A stretch of 52,415 nucleotides of DNA from Zelonia costaricensis (GCA_030849075.1 JASAOO010003389.1:1-52415); one strand, 5' to 3'. Counted from the stretch's first letter, positions 1 to 10,114 are shown. Notes: a model not told the origin generated them from the letters alone. Numbers and translations: made by a program.

Positions 1-82
1 GGATGGCCTGAAGAAGGCGTACATCCGCCTGTCTGCGGCCCACGACGCCCTCGACACCGCGAACAAGATCGGCCTCGTCTAA
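1..82 (+). CDS. RPL23A: 60S ribosomal protein L23a (uL23), C-terminal end
   Basis: Only the last 26 codons and a TAA stop are in the window; the reading frame begins at base 2. The peptide contains KKAYIRLSAAHDALDTANKI followed by GLV. This matches the very conserved end of eukaryotic L23a, where human has KKAYVRL...DALDVANKIGII. The protein is part of the large ribosomal subunit near the peptide exit tunnel and contacts 26S/28S rRNA. The rest of the gene lies upstream of the window. The assignment rests on this short but distinctive tail, so the family is fairly sure but nothing can be said about the rest of the protein. Confidence 0.9.
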   Translation, partial: DGLKKAYIRLSAAHDALDTANKIGLV

Positions 83-1381
83 TCGCGGGAATGACCCTGA
101 CCCTCGATCGCGTGCAATGCGGCGGTGCCCACCACGCGCTTGCTGCTATAGGTGCGTCGTGTGCACCGGCAGCTCTGCTTCGCGAAGCCGTTGCCTCTTA
201 GTTTTCATTTGATGCTACTTTCATGCAAAACAAAAAAGGGCCGAATAGTCACAGGTTTCGTTGTACGGCGGGCTGACAATCGTGCCCTTGCGCCTATTAA
301 GAGGAGCTCGTGTGAAGGCAGCGAGGAGTGCAGTGCGCGGCTGGCGGTTGCTCGCGGCTCGCCGCGTCTCGCCTTTCCTCCGCCGCCCCACCCCTTTTCT
401 CACCATGCGTATCAGTGGTGGGGCTTGCAATGTGGGCCTTGGCTGCGCCTCTGGCAGCGCATTCGCAAGCGCAGAGACCCCAACGTCGCAAGCACCAGTG
501 GTCCAGCGGGGATTGAAGCAACGTACGTGCACCTTCACCACAGCTTCCCTCCGAATGAGTTTCGCATCCAGCGTCCGAACTCTCAACCTGACTCGCCAAT
601 CTCTCCTATTTGCTTCCTTGCCCTGCGCTTCTGCTTCGCCAGCTTCGCCGATCTCCCGCTTACGCGAAAAACCTCGCCAAGACGCACTACTGACGGCGAC
701 GCATCTGCAGTGCCTCAGCACTCATTACAGAAGCCCAACTCAACTCACGCTTCCCCTTTCCAGTAGCCCTTCTGAGACTTTAGCTGGGATGCGGCGAGCA
801 GCCCCACCATTTTAGCTTCCTGGGCACTTGCTAGTCCTTTTTCACTTCCTCCCTCGCCGCGGCCTGAGTCCCTTCTTTTGTGGGTTCTCTTGTCTTTTCT
901 TCTGAGTCGCTGATTCCGTGTTCATAGATGAGATTCTCTGTTTCTTACGACTAGAGCCCCCTCCACCCCCCTTTCCGTCTTTCCCTGCCTTTGACTCTCC
1001 AGCTGTCTCACGGGGCACTCACAGACGCGTCCGGTGACTTTGAGCTTTGCAGCCCGCTCGTGACTCGTGTACTTCAGGCAGACCTTGGCCCAACACTCTC
1101 GCGTTGCGAACGCTTCTGTGTCGCTTCGCCGATCAAGGGCGTTCGTTTCGGCAGGTTGCGACTCTCATAAAAGGCACACACAAGCAACAGCAAGAAACGC
1201 GCGCACACATACCAACGACGACCCCACTCTTGTCGCGCGTCTAAAAGTGCGAGCGCTGCGTGTGTGTGTGGGGGGAACAGTCAGCAACGGAGTCCCTCCG
1301 TGCCATCGCCTGTAAGCATCTTTTCTTCCCCCTATTATCATCCAGTTCGTCACATCTACCGAAGCTGACACGACCCGCACG
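83..1381. other. Intergenic region between L23a and the kinase-like gene
   Basis: These 1.3 kb should hold the 3' UTR of L23a and the 5' UTR of the next gene. Short open frames on both strands show no domain or conserved motif, and I reject them as genes. There is a pyrimidine-rich stretch at about 957-1000 followed by AG at 1001-1002. A second one is closer to the next gene (listed separately). I see no tRNA, snRNA or repeat family here. Confidence 0.6.
1319..1345 (+). promoter_or_regulatory. Putative spliced-leader acceptor for the kinase-like gene
   Basis: A pyrimidine tract is followed by AG at 1344-1345. The next ATG downstream is the start codon at 1382, giving a 5' UTR of about 36 nt. 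An alternative acceptor at 1001-1002 would give a longer leader. Confidence 0.45.
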
Positions 1382-4300
1382 ATGGACCGGGGCGGGTCGC
1401 TGCTCCGCGTTGCGCGGCAGCGTGGCACCTCCGCTGTCGAGGGAGCCCGAAACGACTCGTATGCGGCGTGCCAGACTCTTGCGTGGCGGTCCACAGAGAG
1501 TGCGGCGACACATGCAGAGGCGGCGGCGGTGGTGTCGAAGCTGACTGCGCTCGCCACCAAGTACGCGCAGTTCAAGCGAAGCGTCGAGCCATGCCTCTAC
1601 GCGTCGTGTGAGGGCAGCTCTTCCGCGCGGCTCCCGAGCGATGGCGCGCCTTCCCGGGGCGGCGGCGACAAGGGCAAGACGCACGGCGCCGGCACTTCCG
1701 TTGCATCTGCCGCGCTGGTGCCCGACTTGGAGGCGTGCTGGCCGGCAACCTCGCCCGTGCCACCAACAGCCGTGCTCGCCGCCCTGTACGGCATGGCGCC
1801 GCTGCAGCGCGTCTCCGCCGCGTCGCCGTCGTCGCTGGAGCTTCAGTGGGAGCTGTGTCGGTGCTCTGGGCCTGCGGAGGCGAAAGCGCTGCCATTCCCA
1901 CCCCGTGTGTCTTTCCGCGACGCGTTCGCCATGACAGCCACTGCCGCAGCAGAGGCGCACGGGCCGGCGTCGGGGTCCGCCACGTCCTCTTCGTCCCTGT
2001 CGTCGTGCGCGCTGGCTGAGCAGCTGCGCCGTGCATCTGCAGCTCTCGAGAGCGGCAGCGCCCCTCCCGATGCTGCCGCCGCTGCGGCTGCTGCAGGCGC
2101 CTCTGCAGCGCCGCGCGAGGCATCGCCGCCGTCGCTGCTGTTCGACTGGCCTGAGGAGTTTCTGTGGAGCCTGCTCGCGTCGTTGCTGGCCGCGCTGGCG
2201 CTCGTCCACAGCGCAGGTCTTCACTTATACGGCCAGCTGACAGCGGCGGACGTGCTCTGCGTGGCCTGTGCTCCGACGCTGCCGCGGCGGCTGGAGCAGA
2301 CCTGGGCGGACGTCGCCATGAACAGCGCCAACACCACGACGACCTTCTCCAGTGACGCCGCGGCGGCGACGGAGGAGGCGGAGGCGGCGGTGTTCCGCCG
2401 CTTCTACGCGACCGCCGTGCCAAGCGTCATTTTGCCTCAGGCCGCGGTGAGCGCGGCGACGCCCTGCCATCACGCCTTTTTCGTTGTCGTGCCCTCCACG
2501 GACCTCTTGCAAGGGCACAGCGCGGACAGCACTGACGTCGTACAGGACTCGGAGCAGGCGACGCCAGCGCAGCAGGCGCGGCATCAAGCCGCCGACCTCG
2601 CCAGCGTCGGCCAACTGCTTGCCCTCATGATCGAGTTGCGCGCGCAGGGGCACCAGCGTCGCAGCACACGCGGCGGATTCGCTGACCGCGGCACGGGCGC
2701 ATCCGCAGCCCCAGCACCGAGCTCCGAGTTGATGTTTCTTGTCCGTCGGCTGCTGGAGTGTGGGTCGGCGCAGGCATCAGGGCCCACCGCGGTGCAACTC
2801 CTGCAACTGCAGGCCCTGCGGCTGCGCACCGAGTGCTGGCACTACCGCCGCGTCGCTGAGGAAGCGTGCGACCGGGTGTCGCACGCAGTCAGCGCCGCTC
2901 CTCCACCTCGAGCGACCGCAAGGCCCACAGGGGAAGGGGTTGGTGAGGCTCAGAAGCGCGAGGCAGCCCTGATGGCACGCGAGGCGCAGCTGGCGGAGCG
3001 GGAGGCCAAGCTGAATGTGATGCTGGAGCTGTACGAGCTCACTCACGAGCACCTCGACACGCTGTCGCTGCCACCCCCACCGCCACCGCCACTTTCGATC
3101 GCATCCGCGCACGCACCTCTCGCCCAGCGCCCGCGCGCAGCGCTGCCGTCAAAGGAGGCGCTGGATCGACTCCTCGCCGCTTCGCTGGCGCCGCCGCCGC
3201 CGCCGCCGCCGCAGCCCGGCACTGCACCGCCCGCGCCGACGGCACCGACGCTTCACGCTACGGCGGGCGACGACAGCGGTGAGCAGCTCTTCGGTCTCTC
3301 CCCGCTGGGACGTCGCGACGCGGTGGAGGACACGTCGCTGTCCGCGACAAGCGCCGCCGCTGCGGCCGCAATGACGACTTCACCGACGCCGGCGGCCCCG
3401 CGGCTCGCGGTGCAGCGCCGGCTGGATGTCAGCGCTGGCACCGATGGCGCAGCGGCACGGGCGGCCCTGCAACCACTGTCCGTCGTGGAGGTGGACCTGG
3501 ACGTGACGGGAGGCGAGGGCCGCGGTGCGAGTGGCATTGGCCAGATCGCCAGCGGCAGCGCCACACCGGTGCAGACGCCGACGGCGGCGCTCGCGGGCTG
3601 TCGCATTTCACCGCCACACGCGTCGCAGCCGCAGCCGCAGCCGCAGCCGCAGCCCGCACCCCGGCAGCGACAGCTCTTCCCTTCGCCGTCCCATGACGGC
3701 ACGCTTCCCCAGCAGACCCCGGTGCGCGTCCCGGCGCTGCCCAACATGGGCGACGGCCCAGTCGCAGGCTCTGCGGCGGCACTCCACACGGCGCACAGCC
3801 GCTATAGCGCTCTGTCGGTGCTCCGCACCCCGCCGTCCGCCCGCCGCCCCTTGGCTGGCGCACGCGTCGCGGCGACGGCACCGGCGGCGACCACCGACCC
3901 TGATCAGGGGCATGGCACGACGGGGACAGCAGTGGTGTTGGCGCAAGTGAGGTCGACGTCGCCCCACTCCCCAGGGAGCCATCGATCCACCACGCGGCCG
4001 TACACGGCGATGGTGGCGTCGGCCTCCGCAGCGGCGGCTTCCCCAGCCCCCGGAGAGGGGCGCTCCCCTCCCCCGCATCAGGACCCTCACCAGCAGCCGC
4101 ACGATCAACCACCGGCACGGCCACTGCGGCGACGATCGAGTTCACGTGGCAGCGCTGGTGCCCCCGGCAGCCGCTCGCCTCTCTCCGACGGCGGCGCCGG
4201 CGACGGGTCGGCGGCCTGGGCGCATCAGCAACTCTCGGCGCTGGCGGAAATGCAGTCGGCCCTGCGCGCCCAGCAGCCCGCCACGCCGCGCAACCGCCTC

Positions 4301-5191
4301 TCCGGCAGCGCTGCCAGCGCAGTGCCTGCACGTACCGCAGCCGCATCAACGGCGACGACTCTCATGGCCCCCTCGCCCTCTGCGCCGGTGTCCGCGCCCG
4401 CTTCGATGGAGGCAACTCCTGTGCGCGGTGCAGCTGCGTACAGCACCCGCGACGAGGACGGCGGCGGCGACATGTACCGCATGGCCAGCGTGCGCACCCG
4501 GAGCAGCGGCAGCGACCGCCTCTCCCCGCGGTTTCAGCACAGCGGTGGCCAGCCGCGGGGCGACTACACCAGCGCAGGCGCGGCAGTCCCCGCAGCCGTC
4601 GCGGAGCCGCCACGCGTGCAGCTCGCCTCCACATCGCCGTTCAGTACCCCACTGACGGCGGCGTCACTGCGCGGTGCACGAGGGGCTGGCGTTGCGGTGG
4701 TGTCGCCGCCAGTCCCGAGCGTGGCCCTTCACAGCACGAGTTCTGCGGCGCCGCCGGCTGTTGTGGGATGGCGGAGTGGTGCCTACGGTGGCAGCGGCGA
4801 CGGTGGCGCTGTGGCTGCGGTGGGCGATGGGGGCCGCGCGTCGGGTGGTGTGCACGCGTCAGCCCAGCTTTCTACGCCGCGGTCGTCGCGCGGTGCCCCG
4901 CCTGCCACATCAGCCGCAGCAGCGTCCACCGTGACCTCCCGCGGCGCCGCCCTCACGCGTAGCCCCTTGTCCAACGGCAAGAGTGCACGCACGGCGACGG
5001 CGAACGCAGCAGCGGCGATGGTGTCGTCCACGGTGCGCGGCGCTCCTGCATCGGGCAGCGCACGACTTCAGCAGCGGTCAGCGGCACCCACCTCAGCACC
5101 ACATGCGATCGCCGGTGCCGGCGTCGCACGCACGAGTTCCACCACTGCTGTTGAGCTGCTGCGGCGACTACGCGCGAACGCTGCGGCGTGA
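1382..5191 (+). CDS. Conserved protein with degenerate kinase-like domain (possible NEK-like pseudokinase), 1269 aa
   Basis: I do not recognise a named gene. Residues about 250-440 read like the C-lobe of a protein kinase with the catalytic residues lost. The helix ASLLAALALVHSAGLHLYGQ leads into LTAADVLCV where an HRDLKxxNIL loop would stand. DLASVGQLLALMIEL resembles the DxWSLGxxLxEL helix, and ELMFLVRRLLE resembles the helix after it. No DFG, VAIK lysine or glycine loop is visible. A heptad-like coiled coil follows at about 525-555 (REAALMAREAQLAEREAKLN), an arrangement typical of NEK kinases. Residues from about 560 to the end are low-complexity Pro/Ala/Ser/Gly, including polyproline and a run of QP repeats. 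The start is the first ATG after a likely splice acceptor. A catalytically dead scaffold or regulator is an inference, and the kinase ancestry needs a profile search. Confidence 0.85.
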   Translation: MDRGGSLLRVARQRGTSAVEGARNDSYAACQTLAWRSTESAATHAEAAAVVSKLTALATKYAQFKRSVEPCLYASCEGSSSARLPSDGAPSRGGGDKGKTHGAGTSVASAALVPDLEACWPATSPVPPTAVLAALYGMAPLQRVSAASPSSLELQWELCRCSGPAEAKALPFPPRVSFRDAFAMTATAAAEAHGPASGSATSSSSLSSCALAEQLRRASAALESGSAPPDAAAAAAAAGASAAPREASPPSLLFDWPEEFLWSLLASLLAALALVHSAGLHLYGQLTAADVLCVACAPTLPRRLEQTWADVAMNSANTTTTFSSDAAAATEEAEAAVFRRFYATAVPSVILPQAAVSAATPCHHAFFVVVPSTDLLQGHSADSTDVVQDSEQATPAQQARHQAADLASVGQLLALMIELRAQGHQRRSTRGGFADRGTGASAAPAPSSELMFLVRRLLECGSAQASGPTAVQLLQLQALRLRTECWHYRRVAEEACDRVSHAVSAAPPPRATARPTGEGVGEAQKREAALMAREAQLAEREAKLNVMLELYELTHEHLDTLSLPPPPPPPLSIASAHAPLAQRPRAALPSKEALDRLLAASLAPPPPPPPQPGTAPPAPTAPTLHATAGDDSGEQLFGLSPLGRRDAVEDTSLSATSAAAAAAMTTSPTPAAPRLAVQRRLDVSAGTDGAAARAALQPLSVVEVDLDVTGGEGRGASGIGQIASGSATPVQTPTAALAGCRISPPHASQPQPQPQPQPAPRQRQLFPSPSHDGTLPQQTPVRVPALPNMGDGPVAGSAAALHTAHSRYSALSVLRTPPSARRPLAGARVAATAPAATTDPDQGHGTTGTAVVLAQVRSTSPHSPGSHRSTTRPYTAMVASASAAAASPAPGEGRSPPPHQDPHQQPHDQPPARPLRRRSSSRGSAGAPGSRSPLSDGGAGDGSAAWAHQQLSALAEMQSALRAQQPATPRNRLSGSAASAVPARTAAASTATTLMAPSPSAPVSAPASMEATPVRGAAAYSTRDEDGGGDMYRMASVRTRSSGSDRLSPRFQHSGGQPRGDYTSAGAAVPAAVAEPPRVQLASTSPFSTPLTAASLRGARGAGVAVVSPPVPSVALHSTSSAAPPAVVGWRSGAYGGSGDGGAVAAVGDGGRASGGVHASAQLSTPRSSRGAPPATSAAAASTVTSRGAALTRSPLSNGKSARTATANAAAAMVSSTVRGAPASGSARLQQRSAAPTSAPHAIAGAGVARTSSTTAVELLRRLRANAAA

Positions 5192-5342
5192 GACGGCCAG
5201 ATCCCCCCTCCCCCCAGTGTACGGGGCCGTCCCTGTGACCTTGCGCGTCCTCGTCTTTGTTGTTCCTTTCTCTCTGTCCCTGCACGCATCCGATGGCGTG
5301 GTGGTGCGTCGAGTCGACGCTGCACACGCTCACACACCCGTG

Positions 5343-5385
5343 CACACACACACACACGCACACACGCACACACGCACACACGCGC
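5343..5385. repeat. (CA)n microsatellite
   Basis: Imperfect (CA)n interrupted by CG dinucleotides, in the 3' UTR of the kinase-like gene. Confidence 0.9.
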
Positions 5386-5615
5386 ATCAGCCTTCACGTA
5401 CACTGTGGCCTAGGGGCTGCTGTGGCGGTGAGGAAAGAAGAAGGAAGGAAGGATTCGGGAAAAGGCTCCAACATACACACACACGCACACACTCACATGC
5501 GCAGCCGCGCTTGTCCCTCGCGTTGGTGTGGGGCGTCTCCAGTGAGACAGACACACAGTTGCACCTGTCTGCGGTGCGCTCTCTCTCTCTGTAGTCATGC
5601 CTTGACTGCGCTGAA

Positions 5616-5678
5616 TTCTTCTTCTGCTTTGCCTGCCTTTTCCCGCTCCCCCCCTGCCCCCCTCCTCCTTCCACTCAG
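5616..5678 (+). promoter_or_regulatory. Putative spliced-leader acceptor for the PHD-like gene
   Basis: About 60 nt of nearly pure pyrimidine are followed by CAG, with the AG at 5677-5678. This is among the longest such tracts in the window. The leader to the proposed start at 6038 would be about 360 nt. The first ATG after the site is at 6021 and is out of frame (see findings). Confidence 0.55.
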
Positions 5679-6037
5679 GTGGGACGCACACTGCCGTCGC
5701 ACCTCGACACGCCTCGGCGAGTTGTGCCGCTCTTGCTGCAGTAACCTCTTACCCCCCCTCCTCGTTGCCGCTGCATCCAGCGTCACAGCTGCAAGCCGTG
5801 CCATTCCCATTCTTGCCACTGGCACCTGCACGCGGCTACGCAGTCATACACCGTCTTCGCGTCATAGAACTTCAGCCTTCACACAGCCATCAGCAACGCC
5901 CTACACACACACACACACTAACATTTTAACGCGGCGCGCAAAGTTGTACAGCGGCTACCGCAAGTCTGCAAAGCCGCATTCCCCGCCACCCCATCTAGTA
6001 CTTTACGCCACCTCACGTGGATGGCAACGCTCGGCTC

Positions 6038-9000
6038 ATGCAGGATCAGCAGCTGCGCCGGCTCTGCGGAGATGCGGCACGGCAGATATTTCTCATTAGC
6101 TCTAGCGATGGGGCAGTGAGCGCTTCCGCCACCGCAGCGGCGCGCGCGTCACTACCGCGTCCACGACCGGGTCCCTCGAGCACGTCGTCGGCGTCCGCGT
6201 CGCCTGGCACGGCGGAGCTGCAGCGCGCCTGCGACGCGGTGGTGCGACACGCCATGACTCTGTACCGCCTGTGTCGCCGCGCCGGCGGCGGCGGTGCCAT
6301 CGACGTCGTCTCTCGTGGAGGCCGAAGGTCCGGCGGCAGCGGCAGCGGCAGCGGCGGCGGCGGTGGAACGGCGAGTGCGGCCGAGGAGGCGGTGTTCTGC
6401 GTCTGCGCCGCCGTCATCGCCCTCGAGCCTCGGCTGTGGGCTGCGCTGGTGCGGCGCGCGCAGCTCCTGCGGCAACACCGGCCCAGCCTTCGCTTCGCCC
6501 CGCCCGTCACGGTGCCGCCGGTGGTGGTGAGGGAGGTGGAGCGCTTCCACGGGCGCAGTCGCCACCTCGTGAGCGGGACGGCCAGCGGTGTCGCCGCGCC
6601 AGAGGGGAAGGCGGCAGCCGCCACCGCGGCAGCGACACACAGCAGCGGCGGCGGCATGCCGGCACGCCAGGCCGAGGCGGTGGCGGCCTGTTTCTTGTGG
6701 GCGACCATGACGCCGACGGAGCGGATGCAGCGGCGTGCGGTGCTGGAGCTGCAGGTGGAGCCGGAGGCCGCCGCAGGGAAAGCCACGACTTGTTCGATCC
6801 AGCCGCCTGTACCGGCCGCACCCAGCGGTGCCCTCCCCGAGGCGGCACGCGGTCGCGATGGTGCTGCTGCCGTCGGTGGTGCCGATGGCGTCGCTCACCA
6901 ACCCCCGCCACACAGCTCCACCGCAGAGGCCCCCGGCGCAGCGGCTCGACCGGGCCTGCTAGCCCGCCGCCGCCCTCTGCTCCCGCCGCCGCAGCGACCC
7001 ACAACGTCCTCGAGCATCACCGCCCGCAGCAGTTGGACGTTCCACGCAGACGGCCTGGTGGACTGGACGCGCGGAGGTGGACCTGGACAGGGCCGCGTCG
7101 GGCAAGCCGGCGCCGTGGCGCAGCGTGGGCGCGGGGGCGGTGCTGACGGCGGCGCCGGCGGAGCGCACGCTGCGGCCTCGTCGCCTGTCGGCGGCATCTC
7201 CAGCGACGACGACGACGTCAGCAGCAGCAGCAGCAGCAGCGAGGGCGGCAGCGGGGTGAGGAGTCGCAGCGGCAGCCATGACGGGGACAAGACCGCTGCC
7301 GCCGGCGCACCGGACGCGGCGCCCGTGTTTGCAAAGCCCCGACGCCCCCGTCCGCGTGACGCAGAGGATGCGGCCGTGCTGGCGCGGCTGTACGCAGCGG
7401 CGCTGTCCTCCGAGGCCGCCGCAGAGGACGTTGGCAGGGACGCGGTGCAGGGCGGTGACGCGGACGAGTTTGGGATGGGCGGCAGCGGTGGCATGGGCGC
7501 CCACGCAGCCGACGCGCGCGGTGCCGGCGCGGCAAGAGCGGCGGCCTCAGCGCGGCTCTCCACGTTCGCGGCCGACAAGGGCCTCAGCTTCGTCTCGCTT
7601 GCCGCCTCGGTGACTCACGTGCGGGATGCGATGCACTGGGGTCGGCTGCAAGCGCTGGTCCGCTGCCCCTTGCTCTTCCACACGGTTCCCTGGCCAACGT
7701 CTGGTGGCTCGTGCGGCGGCGCTGCGTGCACGCCCAACACCCTCCAGCTTCCGCGCAGCGGCAGCGGCAGCGCCGGCGTTGTCGGTGCCGATGCCGGGGA
7801 TGGCGCTGGGGAAGCTCTTACCGCCGAGGCGATGCGTCGGCTGAGTGTGGGGTGGGGACTGGCCGTGCCCGACTCGTCGTCCAGTGCGGCGGCTCCAACC
7901 TCCTCGGGCTCGACCTGTGCTTTGGATGCCTTTCTGCGACTCAGTGCGGCGGCTGCGTCGTCGGCGTCGGTGCTGTCGCCGGTGCGGCTGCGCACCGCCG
8001 CACCGCACCCGCTGCTCCTGCCCCCGCCGGCGAGTCTCGTCACGGAAGGGTTCCTGTGGGCGCGCTTGCTGATCTGCGGCGCGTGGCTGCTCGTGTACGC
8101 TGATGGACTCGCGGACGAGGGGGAGGGCCGTGCTGACGCGCACCACGACCGCAGCCAGCGCCACTCCCCGCGAATTCGGGCAACGCCCGCGGTGCGCGCG
8201 ACGGTGGCGTACTGCGTGGCGGTGGTGCGCGAGGCACGCGCGATGAGCGGTGGGTTCTCGCCGTCGCGCACGTCTGCGTACGAGGCGGACCGCAAGGAGG
8301 GCGCCGTGTGCTGCCCCGTCTGCGATGAGCTGATCCGCGCGCAGCAGCAGCAACCAGCACTGTGGTGGTCGACGCTTCGCGAGGACCGCGCGGCGTTGCG
8401 GGCTCAGGTGCGGGCTGTGCTGGAGAGCGGCGGCGGCGGCAGCGGCGAAGACGGCGCCGAGAACGTCATGATTGCGGCTGCGCTCGTGAACGACTTGGCT
8501 GGGGAGGGCCGTGGGCGGCGCTTCGGCCCTGCGCTGCTGAGCGGGTCCGAGTCGGCCCCGTGCCGCGTGGCCGCGCTCCAGCAGCGGTGGGCTGCACATG
8601 TCATGCAGCCGGCACCCGGAGGCACCGCCGGCAGCAGCCCTCCTGATCGAGCCTTCCACCAACTCCGCACACCCGCCGGCACAGCACGCGCGCAGCACAC
8701 CACCGGGGAGGGGGAGGGGCCTGAGGACGGTGATGGGGACGCGGAGGCTGCCGTGCTGTGGGCCGCCTTGGCGCAGCGCGTCGCTGCAGCGGCCGAGCTC
8801 GCCGCCTTCCTCTCCTCCCATCCCACCCACGCCGGGGTTGCGGCAGAGGCGGCAGGGCCGAGCCGCCGCCGCCGCTGCGCAAAGCGCCGGCGCACCGAGT
8901 CGAGCGAGGGCGATGACGGTGCCGGCAGCGGCGACCACCGTCCGCCACGGGGCGGCGCCCACGAGGTGACCAGCGCGGACGACGCGGAAGAGGATGCGGA

Positions 9001-10114
9001 CGACGCGGAGGCGGATGGGCGGCGGGGGCGAACGAGGCGATCGACCGGCGGTGGCGGCGGGGCCTCTGCGGCGCGGCTTCGCGGTGCCGCCGCGCACGGG
9101 AGCCGGCAGGCGATGGAGGAGGCTGAGGAGTGGGGACGGCTGCTGCGCCGGTGCGGGTGGGTGAACGCGGCGGCTCCATCCCCGCCGTCGACCGCTTCCG
9201 AGGTCGACCCTCTCTACACCCACTGGGCAGCCTCCCTCTTCGCGCCCGAGGCGGTGCCGACGCCCGATCAAGCAGCCACGCTGCGCCGGCGCTGGTCTCG
9301 CTACACGCTGGCCGACATGGTGCGGAGGATGGTGCTCGGCCGCGGTGGTGAATGGACCCCGTACGCGCGGCTTCTCTACGGAGCCGACGCACACGCGACG
9401 ACCAGCCGGATGGCAGGTGGCGGCGGTGAAGTGGCGGCCCCGGCTGTGTCGGCGCCGCGCGAGCGGGCCGCCTCCCTCTCCCTGCTGGAGGAGGTCTCAG
9501 ACGGCGAGCCCGCCGCGGTGCGGGACGGCGCTCCACCTCCCCCACCAGATGCCGTAGGGTCGCAGGTGCACACGGGGATGGGTGAGCCGGCAGCCGTGCC
9601 ACTGTCGGCGCCGATGCTGGAGAAGTCGCCGCTGCCGTCCGTCCCCCTGCACGCCTCGCCGCTCTCACGGCGCCCTGCCGTCATGAGCGCAGCGACCGCT
9701 GGCAGCGCGGCGGAGGTGCGGCCCGCCACTGCGCTCGCCGAGGCCCCTGCAAGTCCGGCGGTAGCGACGAGGGTGGATCGGCATGAAGTTCGCGACGCGG
9801 CGGCTGCCACATCCACTGCCACCACCACCACCACCACCACCTCCCCGCAGCGTGAGCAGCTGCAGGCCCAGCAAGAGGGCCTGTATGCGCTGCTGCGCTT
9901 CCGTCCGCGGCTGCCCGCGCTGCGCGAGGAGGACGCCGTGCTGGAGTGTGCCGCGTGCTTTTCGCTGTTCCACCAGGGCTGCATCGCGCCAGTGCAGCGT
10001 GACGTGATGGCGCAGGCTTTTTTGTGTCACACGTGCCGACTGCGCTGGGCCCGTCCGTACGCAGTGCCCGGGGGCGGGTTTGTGCATCAGGAGATGGCGC
10101 GGCGTGGAGCGTGA
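6038..10114 (+). CDS. Low-complexity protein with C-terminal PHD-like zinc finger, 1358 aa
   Basis: The open frame extends upstream to a GTG at 6017, but the first in-frame ATG is at 6038, which I take as the start. The C-terminus carries a Cys/His cluster: C1304-x2-C1307, H1312-x2-C1315, C1330-x2-C1333, with aromatic residues around it (CFSLFHQGC, FLCHTCRLRW). This is the second half of a PHD finger (CxxC...HxxC...CxxC). The usual first CxxC is missing nearby; the only other such pair is C759/C762, about 540 residues upstream. Acidic and basic tracts lie at about 960-1010 (RRRRCAKRRRTE, then many D/E), and Ser/Gly/Ala-rich linkers fill much of the rest. PHD fingers usually read histone H3 tails, so a chromatin or transcription role is possible but inferred. 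An alternative is a RING/LIM-like zinc ribbon. No enzyme domain is recognised. Confidence 0.8.
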   Translation: MQDQQLRRLCGDAARQIFLISSSDGAVSASATAAARASLPRPRPGPSSTSSASASPGTAELQRACDAVVRHAMTLYRLCRRAGGGGAIDVVSRGGRRSGGSGSGSGGGGGTASAAEEAVFCVCAAVIALEPRLWAALVRRAQLLRQHRPSLRFAPPVTVPPVVVREVERFHGRSRHLVSGTASGVAAPEGKAAAATAAATHSSGGGMPARQAEAVAACFLWATMTPTERMQRRAVLELQVEPEAAAGKATTCSIQPPVPAAPSGALPEAARGRDGAAAVGGADGVAHQPPPHSSTAEAPGAAARPGLLARRRPLLPPPQRPTTSSSITARSSWTFHADGLVDWTRGGGPGQGRVGQAGAVAQRGRGGGADGGAGGAHAAASSPVGGISSDDDDVSSSSSSSEGGSGVRSRSGSHDGDKTAAAGAPDAAPVFAKPRRPRPRDAEDAAVLARLYAAALSSEAAAEDVGRDAVQGGDADEFGMGGSGGMGAHAADARGAGAARAAASARLSTFAADKGLSFVSLAASVTHVRDAMHWGRLQALVRCPLLFHTVPWPTSGGSCGGAACTPNTLQLPRSGSGSAGVVGADAGDGAGEALTAEAMRRLSVGWGLAVPDSSSSAAAPTSSGSTCALDAFLRLSAAAASSASVLSPVRLRTAAPHPLLLPPPASLVTEGFLWARLLICGAWLLVYADGLADEGEGRADAHHDRSQRHSPRIRATPAVRATVAYCVAVVREARAMSGGFSPSRTSAYEADRKEGAVCCPVCDELIRAQQQQPALWWSTLREDRAALRAQVRAVLESGGGGSGEDGAENVMIAAALVNDLAGEGRGRRFGPALLSGSESAPCRVAALQQRWAAHVMQPAPGGTAGSSPPDRAFHQLRTPAGTARAQHTTGEGEGPEDGDGDAEAAVLWAALAQRVAAAAELAAFLSSHPTHAGVAAEAAGPSRRRRCAKRRRTESSEGDDGAGSGDHRPPRGGAHEVTSADDAEEDADDAEADGRRGRTRRSTGGGGGASAARLRGAAAHGSRQAMEEAEEWGRLLRRCGWVNAAAPSPPSTASEVDPLYTHWAASLFAPEAVPTPDQAATLRRRWSRYTLADMVRRMVLGRGGEWTPYARLLYGADAHATTSRMAGGGGEVAAPAVSAPRERAASLSLLEEVSDGEPAAVRDGAPPPPPDAVGSQVHTGMGEPAAVPLSAPMLEKSPLPSVPLHASPLSRRPAVMSAATAGSAAEVRPATALAEAPASPAVATRVDRHEVRDAAAATSTATTTTTTTSPQREQLQAQQEGLYALLRFRPRLPALREEDAVLECAACFSLFHQGCIAPVQRDVMAQAFLCHTCRLRWARPYAVPGGGFVHQEMARRGA

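Larger units (their letters stand above)
5192..6037. other. Intergenic region with CA repeats
   Basis: About 0.85 kb of UTR. It holds a (CA)n tract at 5343-5385, a second CA-rich patch near 5473-5497, a (CA)8-like run near 5904-5919 and a strong pyrimidine tract at 5616-5676. I see no gene. Confidence 0.6.

Noticed and set aside
7547..9394. 615-codon minus-strand open frame (with similar ones at 1241-2224, 11158-12339, 15713-17086, 22259-23635, 33523-34905, 39755-41548 and 42671-43867)
   Set aside because: All are antisense shadows of + strand genes. Strong G/C third-position bias removes stop codons on the opposite strand. The antisense frames over the carbonic anhydrase and lactonase are mirror images of conserved enzymes.
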